A DNA stretch of 64,000 bases from the NCBI GenBank assembly GCA_949318235.1, contig OX439131.1, positions 35,182,305-35,246,304 on the forward strand. Direction: 5' to 3'. The position numbers and the translations under genes are program-made. Position 1 is the stretch's first letter, and each line of letters starts with the position of its first letter. This DNA is from Ecdyonurus torrentis. Taxonomy: Eukaryota; Arthropoda; Insecta; Ephemeroptera; Heptageniidae. Positions 32,504 to 47,932 of this stretch are shown piece by piece. A model generated the notes under the pieces. The model saw nothing but the letters and a program-made list of their open reading frames with translations, was not told where the DNA came from and did no database searches.

Positions 32504-32740
32504 AAACTTTAGTTTTGTCTCTCAGTTTTTTGTGTGTTTAATTTATAATATTGATTAATTTATATGGTGAAAAAGATATTATAGAGAATTAATACAAATA
32601 TGATTTGAAGTATATATAATTTTATGTATGGCTTGCTTAACGTTTTCCGACTGGTTGAACAATTTTGTTAAGGGATGAAACTTTAGGGGTAGATTGGGGG
32701 ATTTATTGAAGTAAGTGGATCAGACGAGTGTTCTGCTGGC

Positions 32741-32941
32741 GTGTGGGAATCTCAGGCAAAAGAAGAGGAGCAATTAATGCTGCCTGCCTATATAGCTGTC
32801 TGCCTTGCCTTGCCTATACTCGCTCGCTCACTTGCCCAAGACCTCCACCCTACATCAAGAGAACGCCATAATCAACTTACTAGCCAATTCAATTCCGATA
32901 AGACCAGCGCAACACAATATCCTTCAATATATATCAAATGA
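32741..32941 (+). CDS. hypothetical ORF with signal-peptide-like start, unverified
   Basis: A 66-codon frame with an inner ATG at 32777. From that ATG it reads MLPAYIAVCLALPILARSLA, a hydrophobic start with an A-x-A-like end that resembles a signal peptide; the rest is polar. It lies in a GC-normal patch that is itself partly low complexity (GCCTGCC, CTCGCTCGCT), which weakens the case. No splice donor or homology seen. A second overlapping frame is also open. Confidence 0.18.
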   Translation: MWESQAKEEEQLMLPAYIAVCLALPILARSLAQDLHPTSRERHNQLTSQFNSDKTSATQYPSIYIK

Positions 32942-33750
32942 AATCACGGAAAGAAAAAAAAATACCTTTTTTTCGTATCAAAGTCTTCTTTAATACAGAT
33001 TTTCATTTTGATATACAACGTAACAAAGTTAATATATTATATTATCTCTTGTATACGCAATATAATATATAAAAGATTTATTGGATGTGGATTTATAGTA
33101 ATATTTTTAACTTGATTATTATTTGTAAAGGAACAAAGATTAATAATAATATAATTTGAGGAAAATTAAGTAATTGGAAAATAAATATATATAGTAATCA
33201 AAAAAATATATATATGTATATGTAAAGAAATAGAAAAAATACACTTTAGAAATTTACTAAAATTTAAAGACAAATGCCATTGAAAAAAAAGGTGTTTTGG
33301 AAGGAATAATTTCTATGTATTTAAATCTGAATTAAGAGAGGGAATGGAGATGACGAGATATTTGCATGAGCTATTACGTGCTACTTTAATTAATCTAAAA
33401 TATATATATATATAAAAAAAAATGGTTATAAAATGGCATAATTTATTTATATATGTAATACTTAACGTTAGGTAATTGGAACTTATATAACACATTGAAT
33501 TTAGTGGTAATTTCTATTCAAATAATCAGTTCATTAATTTGACACACACAATATACTATATGTCGTACTGTATACAGTATAATGTATGAGTGTGTGTTTA
33601 AATTGAAAATTTTATTGTATAAGTTTGTTCTCTATATACGTATATTATTCGTAAAATATTGATGAGAATTATAGTTTGTCTGAGAACGCAGTGTTGTTAG
33701 TTGCTAATAGGATTTTCATTTTCAAACTAATGGTGCCAATTTAATGGTGA

Positions 33751-33810
<60 letters not shown>

Positions 33811-34212
33811 CATGTATACTGTAGTATTGATAATGATTATATAAATAGGTGTATTAATGTGTAATAATGTAATTATATAATTTATTGTGCATATATTTTT
33901 CTGCCTTTGTTAACAATGATTGTTATAGCTTCAATATAAAATTTTAAATTATTTTTATTATTATACTCACGTAATTTAAAAGCATGAATTAAGCCAGAAA
34001 TTATTATAAAATATTTTTGTCACACAACAATAAAAGTCAAAATATTTTAATATTTGCTATAATTTATTTTGTGCTTATTACGTTTATGTATTTTTCTTTA
34101 TAGTAACAAAATACAAATTAAGTGTCAATCAATAACTTAACTATGGCTAATGGAATAGACCAGAAGAAATCATTAGCATTTTTGTAAAAAAAAAAAAAAT
34201 TATATTAATCAT

Positions 34213-34248
<36 letters not shown>

Positions 34249-34662
34249 TAATGGGACCTACACATAAATGACATTAGTTTGTCTAAATAAAACCCATAAC
34301 TCTAGTGATCAGAATTTCTTGATTTATGCAACCCGCACAACATTTTTATACTAATTTTTGCCTGTATTATTTATATTATTTTCACGCTCTCTTGTGGGGC
34401 CACATTTACATTCTTGTAAAAATTGTCATCAGTTTTAGAGATCCCATTTTGTGTTTAACCATTAAATAGCACATGCTGTTATATGTGGTCTGTGGTCTAA
34501 AGGTTTAAGAAGTTGGCATAATTATGATTAGGAGATTTATAATTAAGATTAAGATATAACAAGAAATTTAAAACTTAAAGTTAAAACATTGACAATTATT
34601 AATTTAATAAATAATAATAATAAACATTAAATTTCTATTAAGTAGAACAATAGATTTTGTTA
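32942..34662. other. AT-rich DNA, no gene seen
   Basis: Contains (AT)n at 33756-33806, a 14-bp palindrome TACTGTATACAGTA near 33566, and A runs at 34186-34199 and 34217-34247 (31 A). No gene supported. Confidence 0.6.
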
Positions 34663-34917
34663 TTAAAAAGAAACAAAAGCATGTTTTCCACTTATAGATA
34701 TATTGTATTGTATCCAAAGACAAAAATAAAACAAAATTTCATGGCTAGACTCATCGTTATAATACACAATAAGGTCAGAATATTTTTTTCTTCTTTTTAG
34801 TTCGCATGTTTTGTTGGTTGCACACATAACAGACGGGCAAACAGCATTCACAGAATGTGGTTTTAGAAACAACGCAACAAAACAGTAGCAAAGTAATTGT
34901 CGCATGCACCAATGCAT
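34663..34917 (-). CDS. hypothetical secreted protein exon, follistatin-like cysteine motif
   Basis: Minus-strand frame of 84 codons, opening at 34917. A second ATG at residue 5 (MRQLLCYCFVALFL) starts a good signal peptide with likely cleavage after SVNA at residue 25. The mature part begins VCPSVMCATNKTCEL, i.e. C-x4-C-x5-C-E-L, very like the first half of follistatin/SPARC-type (FOLN) domains, where C-x3-4-C-x5-C is followed by charged residues. The second half (C-V-C) is not present; after KRRKK the sequence turns AT-biased, so an exon boundary there is likely although no strong donor is seen. Not matched to a named protein. Confidence 0.3.
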   Translation of the reverse strand: MHWCMRQLLCYCFVALFLKPHSVNAVCPSVMCATNKTCELKRRKKYSDLIVYYNDESSHEILFYFCLWIQYNISISGKHAFVSF

Positions 34918-35522
34918 GCATACAATAATGCATTAATTAATTCACTTTACTATATATAATATATATACACACACATACGGGTTGGTGATGAATGCACTAA
35001 CATATAAAGTGACATGAGTTAGAATCATTTTAAAATATTTTCCATGTGGTTTAATCATAAATTCATAAATCATTGTCATTCTTTAACTTCATTAACATGA
35101 TACGGATCACTTTTATGCTTTTTTTTTATTTTTTTTTTTAACTGTAATATTTACTTATTTTTTTTTTTTCTACTCCCATTATAAATTTAATATATTCTTT
35201 TCAATGTGTCAAAAACTAGACAAAAGATTATTTAATTTCGTAACATAAAAAAAAAAAAAAAAAAAGAAGCAGAAGCAGATATGAAAACAATAATATTAAA
35301 AAGTGGAAATACAAGAAAGGACAAACTATTGTTGAGAGAGATGACTTATACTTGTCCATCTTTTCCATCTCTTCTTGTAGAGTTTTATCCTTATATGTCA
35401 GCTAGTCTTTAAATGTGTTGTATATGCAAATTATATCTGATAAATCAGTATATTATCACAGTGCTATATATGTTATGTTATAAACATATACGCAGTAAAT
35501 TTTAATTATATAATTATGATGA

Positions 35523-35525
<3 letters not shown>

Positions 35526-35610
<85 letters not shown>
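35526..35610. repeat. (AT)n microsatellite, 85 bp
   Basis: Pure AT array. Confidence 0.97.
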
Positions 35611-35615
<5 letters not shown>

Positions 35616-36245
35616 GGGAGAAAAATCAAATAATAATGAGTATATACCATTACCTTTAATGTATTATTGTTACTTAACTCTTTTTTTTATATTATTTTCT
35701 TATTATGACGGTACTAGCGTGTCTGTCTATAAAAGTGTTATCAAGTCTGTGATCTTTTTTTATATATATGAATATAAAAAAAAAACGTAAAGTTTTTCTC
35801 TCTCTTATTTTTTATTTATATTTTTTATATATAATACAGCACGAATCAAGCTGTGGCTCATTACGATTTATGAACTTTGACCTCTCTTTTGTGTGCATGC
35901 AATAGCTGCATCTTATATACCTTGCATGTATGCATGCAATGAGAGAGAGAGAGAGAGAGTACTGTACAATATTGTTGTTGGTGTGGATTATAATATGCAC
36001 TTATTATATTGCATAGTATATATACGTATAAATGGCCACCCACTTTTCATATGATTTGCTTTTGTGTGAGTGTGTAGTAATAATAAATGGACACGTTTTA
36101 TATGTTAGCCTGACATGATATACCCGTATATGTATGGAATATATATACATATGCAGTGTACATTATGTACATAAAACTTAACTTTACGTGTCTCTCTGTT
36201 CTATGTCTCATTAAACCTTGTTGGCGCCACAATCGATTTGTCTGC

Positions 36246-36248
<3 letters not shown>

Positions 36249-36288
<40 letters not shown>

Positions 36289-36308
36289 CACACACACACA
36301 CACACACA
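36249..36308. repeat. compound (TC)19(CA)11 microsatellite
   Basis: TC array (36249-36286) passes directly into CA (36287-36308), the same junction as the much longer array at 46090-46342. Confidence 0.97.
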
Positions 36309-36672
36309 TACACACGCATTTTGTCATCATATAATACAACCACGCACTATTTGGCTTTTATATTATAATATTAAACTTTTTTTTTATATAAATTCACAAA
36401 AACCACAATAATTGTTCTATACAATATGTTTGAATTAGTTTAAAAAAATAATTTTCATTATACATTATATTATATATAATATAATATAATACTACTACAA
36501 GTATAATCAAAACTAGTTTTTTTTTGTAACAATCACATAATATACAGTTTAGCATTTTTTTTTATTAGTTAATTTAATGAGTGCTTTTATTTTTTAGCTC
36601 ATTTACTCTCATTTACAATGATATAAAATTTGCATTTAAATTAAATTTATTTAATTGAGAAAAAATATGGTG

Positions 36673-36674
<2 letters not shown>

Positions 36675-36725
<51 letters not shown>

Positions 36726-36728
36726 CAC
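36675..36728. repeat. compound (AT)n-(AC)n microsatellite
   Basis: AT repeats (36675-36715) followed by a short ACAC tract. Confidence 0.95.
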
Positions 36729-37380
36729 TATATAGCATACATATATAAATACATATGTTCGTATAATGAGAACATCAAAATAAAACTTAAAATGTCATTA
36801 AACAGGATTATTCTTTAATACAATAAAAATTCATTGGAATATGGATTTTTATGTTTATATGTTCAATTTAGCATTATATTTTTTACTCTAGTGTATAATA
36901 ACTCTCTTTGTTATAATAAAAATGATTTTGTTTGAAATGCTGCGGACTTTTTTATAATTCAGGAAAAAAATATATATAAAACTCTATTTTTAGTATTATG
37001 GATATCAAAGTATATGAAGTGTATAGTATATTATTTTCTATACTACTATAAAAAAATAGCAAATCACGTGAAAATGTTCATAGCTTCTATAATATAAATT
37101 ATTTTCATTCTCACTTTGTTAGTTCACTCAGTCATTCGCGAAATAAAAGGTTTGACATATAAAGGTTATCCCTAACATTTTGAAAAAAAACCTTATACTG
37201 TTTTATGTCTTTTAAATGTCACTGATACGTATACGTTGTTTTTCTCTCACTTTCATGAACTTTACTATTATATACTATATACGTCCATTTAGCGTTTCAC
37301 TCCTATCGTCTCTCACTCTCTTCTTCTTCTTTTTTATTTTTTTTTTACTATATATATAATAATGTACTCTTTCCACGTGC

Positions 37381-39200
37381 ATGGCATTTTGAAAAGAGAA
37401 CCAGACCCATGGGAGCTAATTCGTCTCTATATAACCTCTCTTTCTCGTCAACGATATGGCCTATAAACTCTATTATATAACCCTCTATCTGGTTTCAAAC
37501 TCAACTGCATTTCCAATTTACATTGCTATTACAATCACCCTGATGTTTCCTATACACTGGTACGATCACTATTTCCATTATATACAATATGCGACACTAT
37601 TTGGTGGATTTAATTTGTTTACATAGTCATTTATTTACTATATAAAATCCCTTTTTTTATATAGATATAAACTTTCAGAGTAATCATTTTCATTAAACTA
37701 GTTGTATAAATTTGTACGAGAAAAACATTGAAAAAAAAAAAAAAAGAACTGAAAGAGAATGTATTTACATGAGAGAGATAATTAGAATGACTATCAATCT
37801 ATTAAATTAAAACGTATATTACCAACGTTGTATATCTACTGTATAGCACTATTTATTTTCATTAGTACGCATAGAGTATATAGTAACATAAACAGAAAAA
37901 CAAAATTTAAACATTAAAAGTTTATTTAGCAAAAGAAAATAATAATACATTAAAATACAAAAACAAACTAACCTTATTTTTAATTGAGTAAGGCAATTAA
38001 GATTATTAATTTGTTTAATAAATCTGAGAGAACCATACTCTTTTATATATATAACAGGAAAAAAAAAGGAGAAAGAAATGATAAACGGAAAAAAAACATG
38101 CAAAAAAAAAAAAAAGTTTACTTTTTTATTCTGTTCATAAGGGTGAAAAAGGGGCCAAAGGGAATGTTCCACTTTGCGATATAAAATTAAAACATTATAG
38201 CTCTACATTTACATAACACGCTTTTTATTACTTCATATACACCACCCATATAAAAAAAATTATAATAACATTGTGAAAAATAAACACATAAAATAGAATT
38301 TACTTTAAAATCTTGTCGTATGCATATATCGTAATTTCTACGATTTAAAATTCTAAAACGCTAAGCTTATAATAAAGTTTTACTCAGTGAAAATAAAAAT
38401 AATTATATATCATTCTTTTCCAAAATAATTTAAAGTATTAAATTAAGCTATTATTTTTGTGTGTGTTTTTGGTTCATGAAATTTTTGTTGTAAAGAAAAA
38501 AAAAGTACAAAAGCACACAGTATATTACAGCTCCCTGTTTTTATCAAATTTGATGGTATATAAAGAGGAGTAGAGCTAGAGAGAGACTTCATAAAAATGA
38601 GAATAAATGCACTTAAAAATAAGCAAAATATCATACTTTTGTAGGTATATAATACGTTTAAAAATATGTGCTCGCATTTCTATGTTTTAAATTTTGAAGT
38701 GTCATATGCATTTCATGATGATTTTTACAAAACATTTACAGCAACAACTCCTGCAATTTGCATTAAGTCAATGCTGATGTATTATGCTGTTGATACATAG
38801 AAGTCTGGGTATATAATAATGTCATGCATGTAATGATTTAGTCCTCTCATTATAATACATACACACACTTGATTTGAGCCAAGTAATCCATTACACTGAT
38901 AAAACATGTATTAATTTAGATTTTATATATTATGATGTCTTTTGAAATTAAAAAGTTTTCAATTCAAACATGAAAAATTAACTTAATACTGTAAATTTTC
39001 ATGGATTTTAAATTTCTGTGTGACTTTGTTGGAAAAAACTTCGTTGTTTTAGACTGTAATAATACAAAGTCCTATAATTTATTATTAAACAGTAACTGTG
39101 AGAGAAAAATATATGTGTGGGAAATATATTGTTGTTGTTTTTACTGTGTAGCATTCTAATTATTTCTCATTTTTTACGTATGCAGACCAATTGTAATTAG
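37381..39200. other. AT-rich DNA, no gene seen
   Basis: A TATATAA word at 37428 lies in a GC-normal patch (37380-37560), but no initiator or coding exon follows at useful spacing. Frames at 37849-38184 on both strands are Lys/Phe-rich and fit composition. Confidence 0.55.
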
Positions 39201-39300
39201 TGTTCGTAAACCCTGTTTTCTTGTGCTAAAAAATGCGCATTCCATTTGAATAACCAATGGTGATCGTCATTTTAGGAGCAGAGAACAGGGTTTACGAACA
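39201..39300. repeat. 100-bp MITE-like element with 17-bp perfect terminal inverted repeats
   Basis: Ends are TGTTCGTAAACCCTGTT and its exact reverse complement. The inner 66 bp has no frame. The 8-bp flanks (GTAATTAG and GCATTATT) match only partly, so no target-site duplication can be assigned. Small size with perfect ends fits a miniature inverted-repeat transposable element. Confidence 0.6.
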
Positions 39301-40669
39301 GCATTATTGAGTTTCTAGAAAAGGAATCACAAATTTACAGTATAGTATAAGATGACTACAAAATCTTGAAATTATGTAGTCATATCATAATTTTTATTAT
39401 TATATGTATTCTTTTATTGAATGATATTTTTTATACATTTTCAATTTTGTGTAAAAATTATCAAGATATCGTCAAGAAATGCATTCAAAATATGCACTTG
39501 ACAAATTAATATACTTAAAAATAAAATCTCGTATAGATTATATATATTTCTCCGTGTAAATGACTGTCACTATATTATAGTGAGTCAATGTGACTTGCTG
39601 CGTATACAAAGCGCATTAACATGATGTGAATTGGCCACTCAACTGCATAAAATACACGTGTGTTTAATTGAGCATATAGTCAAAGCAGACAGGCAGACAG
39701 ACACACATATACGATCATATTGAGAAGGCAAGACACTAAAAGGACATTGACTTTCAGGGCGGTAATATAAGAACCATAATAAACTTCTTTCATCTTCTTT
39801 TATATAATAACGTGACTCATTTCTATATTATATAAAACAGCGCCCTTGCTGCAACCAACACTATAGAATATTATGCATCTTATATATAAAAACCAGTTTT
39901 TTTTATTTTATTTCATTTACATGCATGTGCATTTGTGCATTATCTTTATATTATTCAACTGCTATTAGTTTTTATATTAATAAAGTTGTGTTCTTATATA
40001 TAAATTTATAAATATATAAGAAGAAGAAGAAAAAGTTACTGAATTTATAATCTAATTAATACGAATTAATGATATTAATGTTTTAATTTATGTTTTTACA
40101 ATACTGGAAATCAGAATTTTAATTAAATCTATGTTTTTTATACCATTAATATAATATTATATATTTTTTTAATACAAGCACTGTACACATGAGAACAGAA
40201 GACACATTTTAAGTTGCATTACTTGCATTAATGTTTTTATTTTATTCTCTCTCTCTCTCTCTCTCTCATTGCACAACATTCTGTCACTAAAGAATCCCTT
40301 CAGGCCTTGTATGTATATACATATCCATAGTTACATTACATTTTGTAGGATACTGTTATAGCTTCTAATACTACTGTACAACTTGGTATAGTACCATAAG
40401 AGCCACACACATACACATATATACATACACTTATACAATAATACTCAATGAGAGACCAGAAAACCAAGGAGAGGGAATTTAGCAGTATTAAGCTTGTGGC
40501 ATGCCACACTACCACATAGAAGATGTAAAAAATAATAATAATAAAAAAAAATAAAAAAAAAGAATGGAGAGACATTGCAGAGTCACAAACCTAACCAACT
40601 TGCTTTTGCCTCTAACATAATATAACTACTCACAAAAATAAAAATCTAAAAAACTTTTTTTTTTTTCAG
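39301..40669. other. AT-rich DNA, no gene seen
   Basis: Unique AT-rich sequence with a short CT tract at 40246-40267. No gene supported. Confidence 0.6.
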
Positions 40670-40742
40670 AGACTGTAAAAGTCTCTTTTTCTCTTTTTTC
40701 TTATGTTCTCAAAAACCTCTTTTGCTGTTTAACGATCAGCAA
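40670..40742 (+). CDS. candidate 73-nt internal exon
   Basis: A 12-T tract and CAG (ending 40669) form a textbook acceptor, and a perfect GTAAGT donor starts at 40743. After one leading base the frame is open for 24 codons and ends in phase 0. The encoded segment starts DCKSLFFSFFLCSQK, hydrophobic with two cysteines. It is T-rich and partly low complexity, and no domain is recognised. Splice signals are strong; coding is uncertain. Confidence 0.25.
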
Positions 40743-40748
40743 GTAAGT

Positions 40749-41996
40749 AAAGTAAAAAAAAAAAAAAAAAAATTAGAGAGAGAGAGAGAGAGAAAGCCAG
40801 TAAGCAAAGTCATGAGGTTCTCGACTTTTTTTTTTTTTTTTTTAAGTTTGCCTCTCTCTTTGCTTTGCTCCTTTCATGTCTATACTTGAGCAATGCAGGC
40901 TCAGCCACTAATTATAACGTATCATAGCCTCTTGAAGATGTAATATAAAGTACCAGAAGCACAGCAGTATATATAGATATTATACCACAATATATATATA
41001 TATATATATATACATAAAACTCAATATTATTATTCATATACTGCAGGAAAAACTGTACTACACAGCACACATAAGAACACTTTATTTATAACAAGCCTAA
41101 TAATATATAAAATGTAATAATCGTGTACTTAGAAATAAAATGAAACATTCAAAGGTAAAAATCGTGTTCTTATATGTGATAATTTCAATTAAGGTCATCA
41201 CGCGTGTTCTAAATATATATATTACAACAACACAATTTTCCAATTCTAAAATTACTGTTTTCTATGTATAAGTGCACTTAATTTTCATTAACACAAATTA
41301 TTAATTATACACTTCATTTTCTCAAAAATCCCAACGTAAATATTATATTTCGTTTATGTTGTATGAATTCAAATATATTTGTCGAAATGTTTAATTATAT
41401 GTTTTGAATATTGACTTTATTATTTTAATTTTATAAAATTTAAAATATTCTTTAATCAAATACTTTTAGAGCTAATTGATTGATTTTTTTACTTATTATA
41501 TATCTCAGAAATATTAATTAAATGATTATAAATAAGAATAAATTTACTTGAAAATATATACAAACAAATATTATTCTGTTTGCTGTGTAAATTTTTGGGA
41601 AAGAGAAAACATCCAAGAAAATAAAGATTGTATTTTCACAATAAATTAAATGTAACATCCATTGATCATTTTTTATCCTTTATTCGTTATTTATTTAGGT
41701 AAATATGCAAATCCTTTTTCATTCGTACTTAATTCCTAAATTTCTCAACACCTCCATAATGTATGTTTGTTATTCGAACTGGTTAAAGCGGATTAAATAA
41801 GTTTACGTTAGAGAGAAAGACGAGGGTTAAAATAAAATAAAAAGATATCATCAGCATTACGTTAAAAATTTAGAATTTTCACTCTGGTATTATGTATAGT
41901 TTTATTACATTTTTAAACCTGCTTTCATTTTGTTATATTTTTTTGTAACTTTTTTTCTACTTCTTCTCTCGTTTACTGAAAAGCAGCAACAATGTT

Positions 41997-42001
<5 letters not shown>
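40749..42001. other. AT-rich DNA, no gene seen
   Basis: Contains an A run with (AG)n at about 40754-40793, a 17-T run, and a short (TA)n at 40991-41012. No gene supported. Confidence 0.55.

Positions 42002-42065
<64 letters not shown>
42002..42065. repeat. (TC)n microsatellite, 64 bp
   Basis: Pure TC array, about 270 bp outside the left end of the large inverted-repeat element. Confidence 0.97.
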
Positions 42066-42068
<3 letters not shown>

Positions 42069-42841
42069 AAACTGAGGAAACACTTTGGCTGATACACAAA
42101 AGAGAGACAACATTATACAACATAGAAGAGATGAGAAAAGCTTGAAGAAAAGCAAACGCTTATATGTGAAAAAAAAATGTATGTATATATGTACATACAG
42201 TATATCTACATATATACATACAGCAACAGTGAGTACTACTGTACTGACATTGTACTCTGTACACATACGTATGTCTTACTGCTACAAAGTATACACTTGA
42301 ATTCATGAAACTTAAAATTTTTGTCTATATATATATATGTTAGCATCAAAACCCGAAATTGACCCAAACTACGTATTTTTGCTCATTTCGGCTTTTGGTT
42401 CGTCGCTTTTGCCCAAAACCCGAAATGCAAGTTTATTTCGGCTTTTGGTCACGAAATTTTGATCCATACTAGTTTTGAGCATTTCGCAAAAAGCAAAACC
42501 CGGTGTAAACATTTATATCTAGTTTTGGTCTTTGAATTTTGACCAGAACTATAGTTGTGGTCAAAATAGAAAAATCAAAACCCGAAAAATGAACATTTCT
42601 CAACTCAGAATTTTATGCAATGATAAAAGACTATAATTATATTATAAATGCATGATGTTTTGGTATTATAATTTAGGCGTTTAAACAATATTATTTTATT
42701 ATTTTACTTGAAATGCAAAATATATGGTCTGAAAGATTAATTTGATTAGAATGCGCTGATCAAAATATCTAAATCTTATGGCTATAGATACGGAATATAA
42801 ATTGAGACAATACGAAAAATAAACTTACTGTTTGACCTAGC

Positions 42842-42973
42842 AATGGACCACTTGCAATGAGCGAACTTTTTAAAATAATTTGAAATTTTCTTATTACATT
42901 TCTTACAAAAAAATAAAAAATTAATGTTCCCTTGCTGCAACAATTACAAACATTTTATTGCAAGTGGTCCATT
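42842..42973. repeat. nested 132-bp inverted-repeat unit
   Basis: Ends AATGGACCACTTGCAAT and its exact reverse complement (17 bp), inside the larger element. AT-rich core with no frame. Flanks show no clear duplication. Either a MITE inserted into the transposon or a structural part of it. Confidence 0.6.
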
Positions 42974-43387
42974 CAGTAATAGTATTATAGTAATAGAGTA
43001 TATTATAATTATTTTAAGGGGCTACTTACGATTAAATGTAAATTAAGAGCTATATATAAAACCACTAACCATGATCACTTATAATTTGCGCACCATCAAT
43101 ATACATGTGTTGTGAACTTTTTAAATTCTAACACTTTCTTATCCTGTTTCTAACAAATTTTATGAAACTATAAACCATGTTTTCAGCACAGAGACAAACA
43201 GTCAACTGAATATACGCACAAGAAATATTTTAAAATAAATTGTTATCACTGGATAAAGTACGGTGGAAGGTGGACTTGAACTTTGAACCAATATAAGGGA
43301 AATTAGTCATAAGTCATATCATAATATATCACTCTTATTGTAAATTAAAATAAATATTTTTTATTTTTTATTTAACGTGTCGTGTTA

Positions 43388-43398
43388 TCTCTCTCTCT

Positions 43399-43496
<98 letters not shown>

Positions 43497-43497
43497 C
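43388..43497. repeat. (TC)n with CA end, inside the transposon
   Basis: TC at 43388-43399, interruption, then 88 bp of CT (43402-43489) ending in a short CACACA. It borders the right arm. Confidence 0.96.
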
Positions 43498-43783
43498 TTA
43501 TTCTTATATAAAATAATTTAGTTGAGAAATGTTCATTTTTCGGGTTTTGATTTTTCTATTTTGACCATACAACTAGTTCTGGTCAAAATTCAAAGACCAA
43601 AACTAGATATAAATGTTTACACCGGGTTTTGCTTTTTGCGAAATGCTCAAAACTAGTATGGATCAAAATTTCGTGACCAAAAGCCGAAATAAACTTGCAT
43701 TTCGGGTTTTGGCAAAAAGCGACGAACCAAAAGCCGAAATGAGCAAAAATACCTAGTTTGGGTCAATTTCGGGTTTTGATGCT

Positions 43784-43785
<2 letters not shown>

Positions 43786-43858
<73 letters not shown>
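43786..43858. repeat. (AT)n microsatellite at the transposon's right end
   Basis: 73 bp of AT repeats starting directly at the end of the terminal inverted repeat. Confidence 0.97.
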
Positions 43859-47600
<3,742 letters not shown>

Positions 47601-47659
47601 ATGACCGAGGTGCAATCATTGTCGCACGATTTGTTTTTGTTTTCTCAAACTTACATTTA

Positions 47660-47889
47660 TACAAGGTTGGAAAGAGGTGAGATAGGAGAGGTGGAGGGTA
47701 GTTTTTTGGGGGGTGGTGGGGTGGGGAAAGAGGAGGGTGGTTATGTGGGTGATATGGGTGAGCGAGAAAAAGGGTATCTTGGGAGTGGTAAAGGGTGGAT
47801 TTATATACAACCAACGTGAGACTGTGTGTATTGTAGAGTGCATATGGTGACCAGGATATTATAGTCCCTACAGGAGTTGTACATACTGT

Positions 47890-47930
<41 letters not shown>
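47660..47930. other. G-rich tract with G-quadruplex motif, then (AG)n
   Basis: The plus strand is strongly G-rich from about 47660 to 47800. A four-tract G-quadruplex lies at 47708-47737 (six G, four G, four G, three G), with further GGG at 47696-47698, 47747-47749 and 47756-47758. An (AG)n array follows at 47894-47930. The Gly-rich plus-strand frame and the Pro/His-rich minus-strand frame over this tract are by-products of composition. Confidence 0.75.

Positions 47931-47932
<2 letters not shown>

Larger units (their letters stand above)
34918..37380. other. AT-rich DNA with several microsatellites, no gene seen
   Basis: Includes a 19-A run at 35247-35265 and the arrays listed at 35526, 36249 and 36675. 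Several overlapping minus-strand frames around 35812-36043 are short and biased. No gene supported. Confidence 0.55.
42339..43785. mobile_element. non-autonomous DNA transposon with about 265-bp terminal inverted repeats
   Basis: The arms 42339-42604 and 43521-43785 are reverse complements differing at only a handful of positions. Outer ends read GTTAGCATCAAAACCC and GGGTTTTGATGCTAAC. The arms contain repeated words (AAAACCCGAAAT, TTTCGGCTTTTGG) in both orientations, so each arm can itself fold. The inner 916 bp has no open frame of note; it carries a nested inverted repeat and a CT array. The element lies in (AT)n: 12 bp on the left, 73 bp on the right, so the target-site duplication cannot be read. 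Long arms with inner sub-repeats recall Foldback/Galileo-like or Mutator-like elements, but the superfamily is not assigned. Near-identical arms suggest a young copy. Confidence 0.85.
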
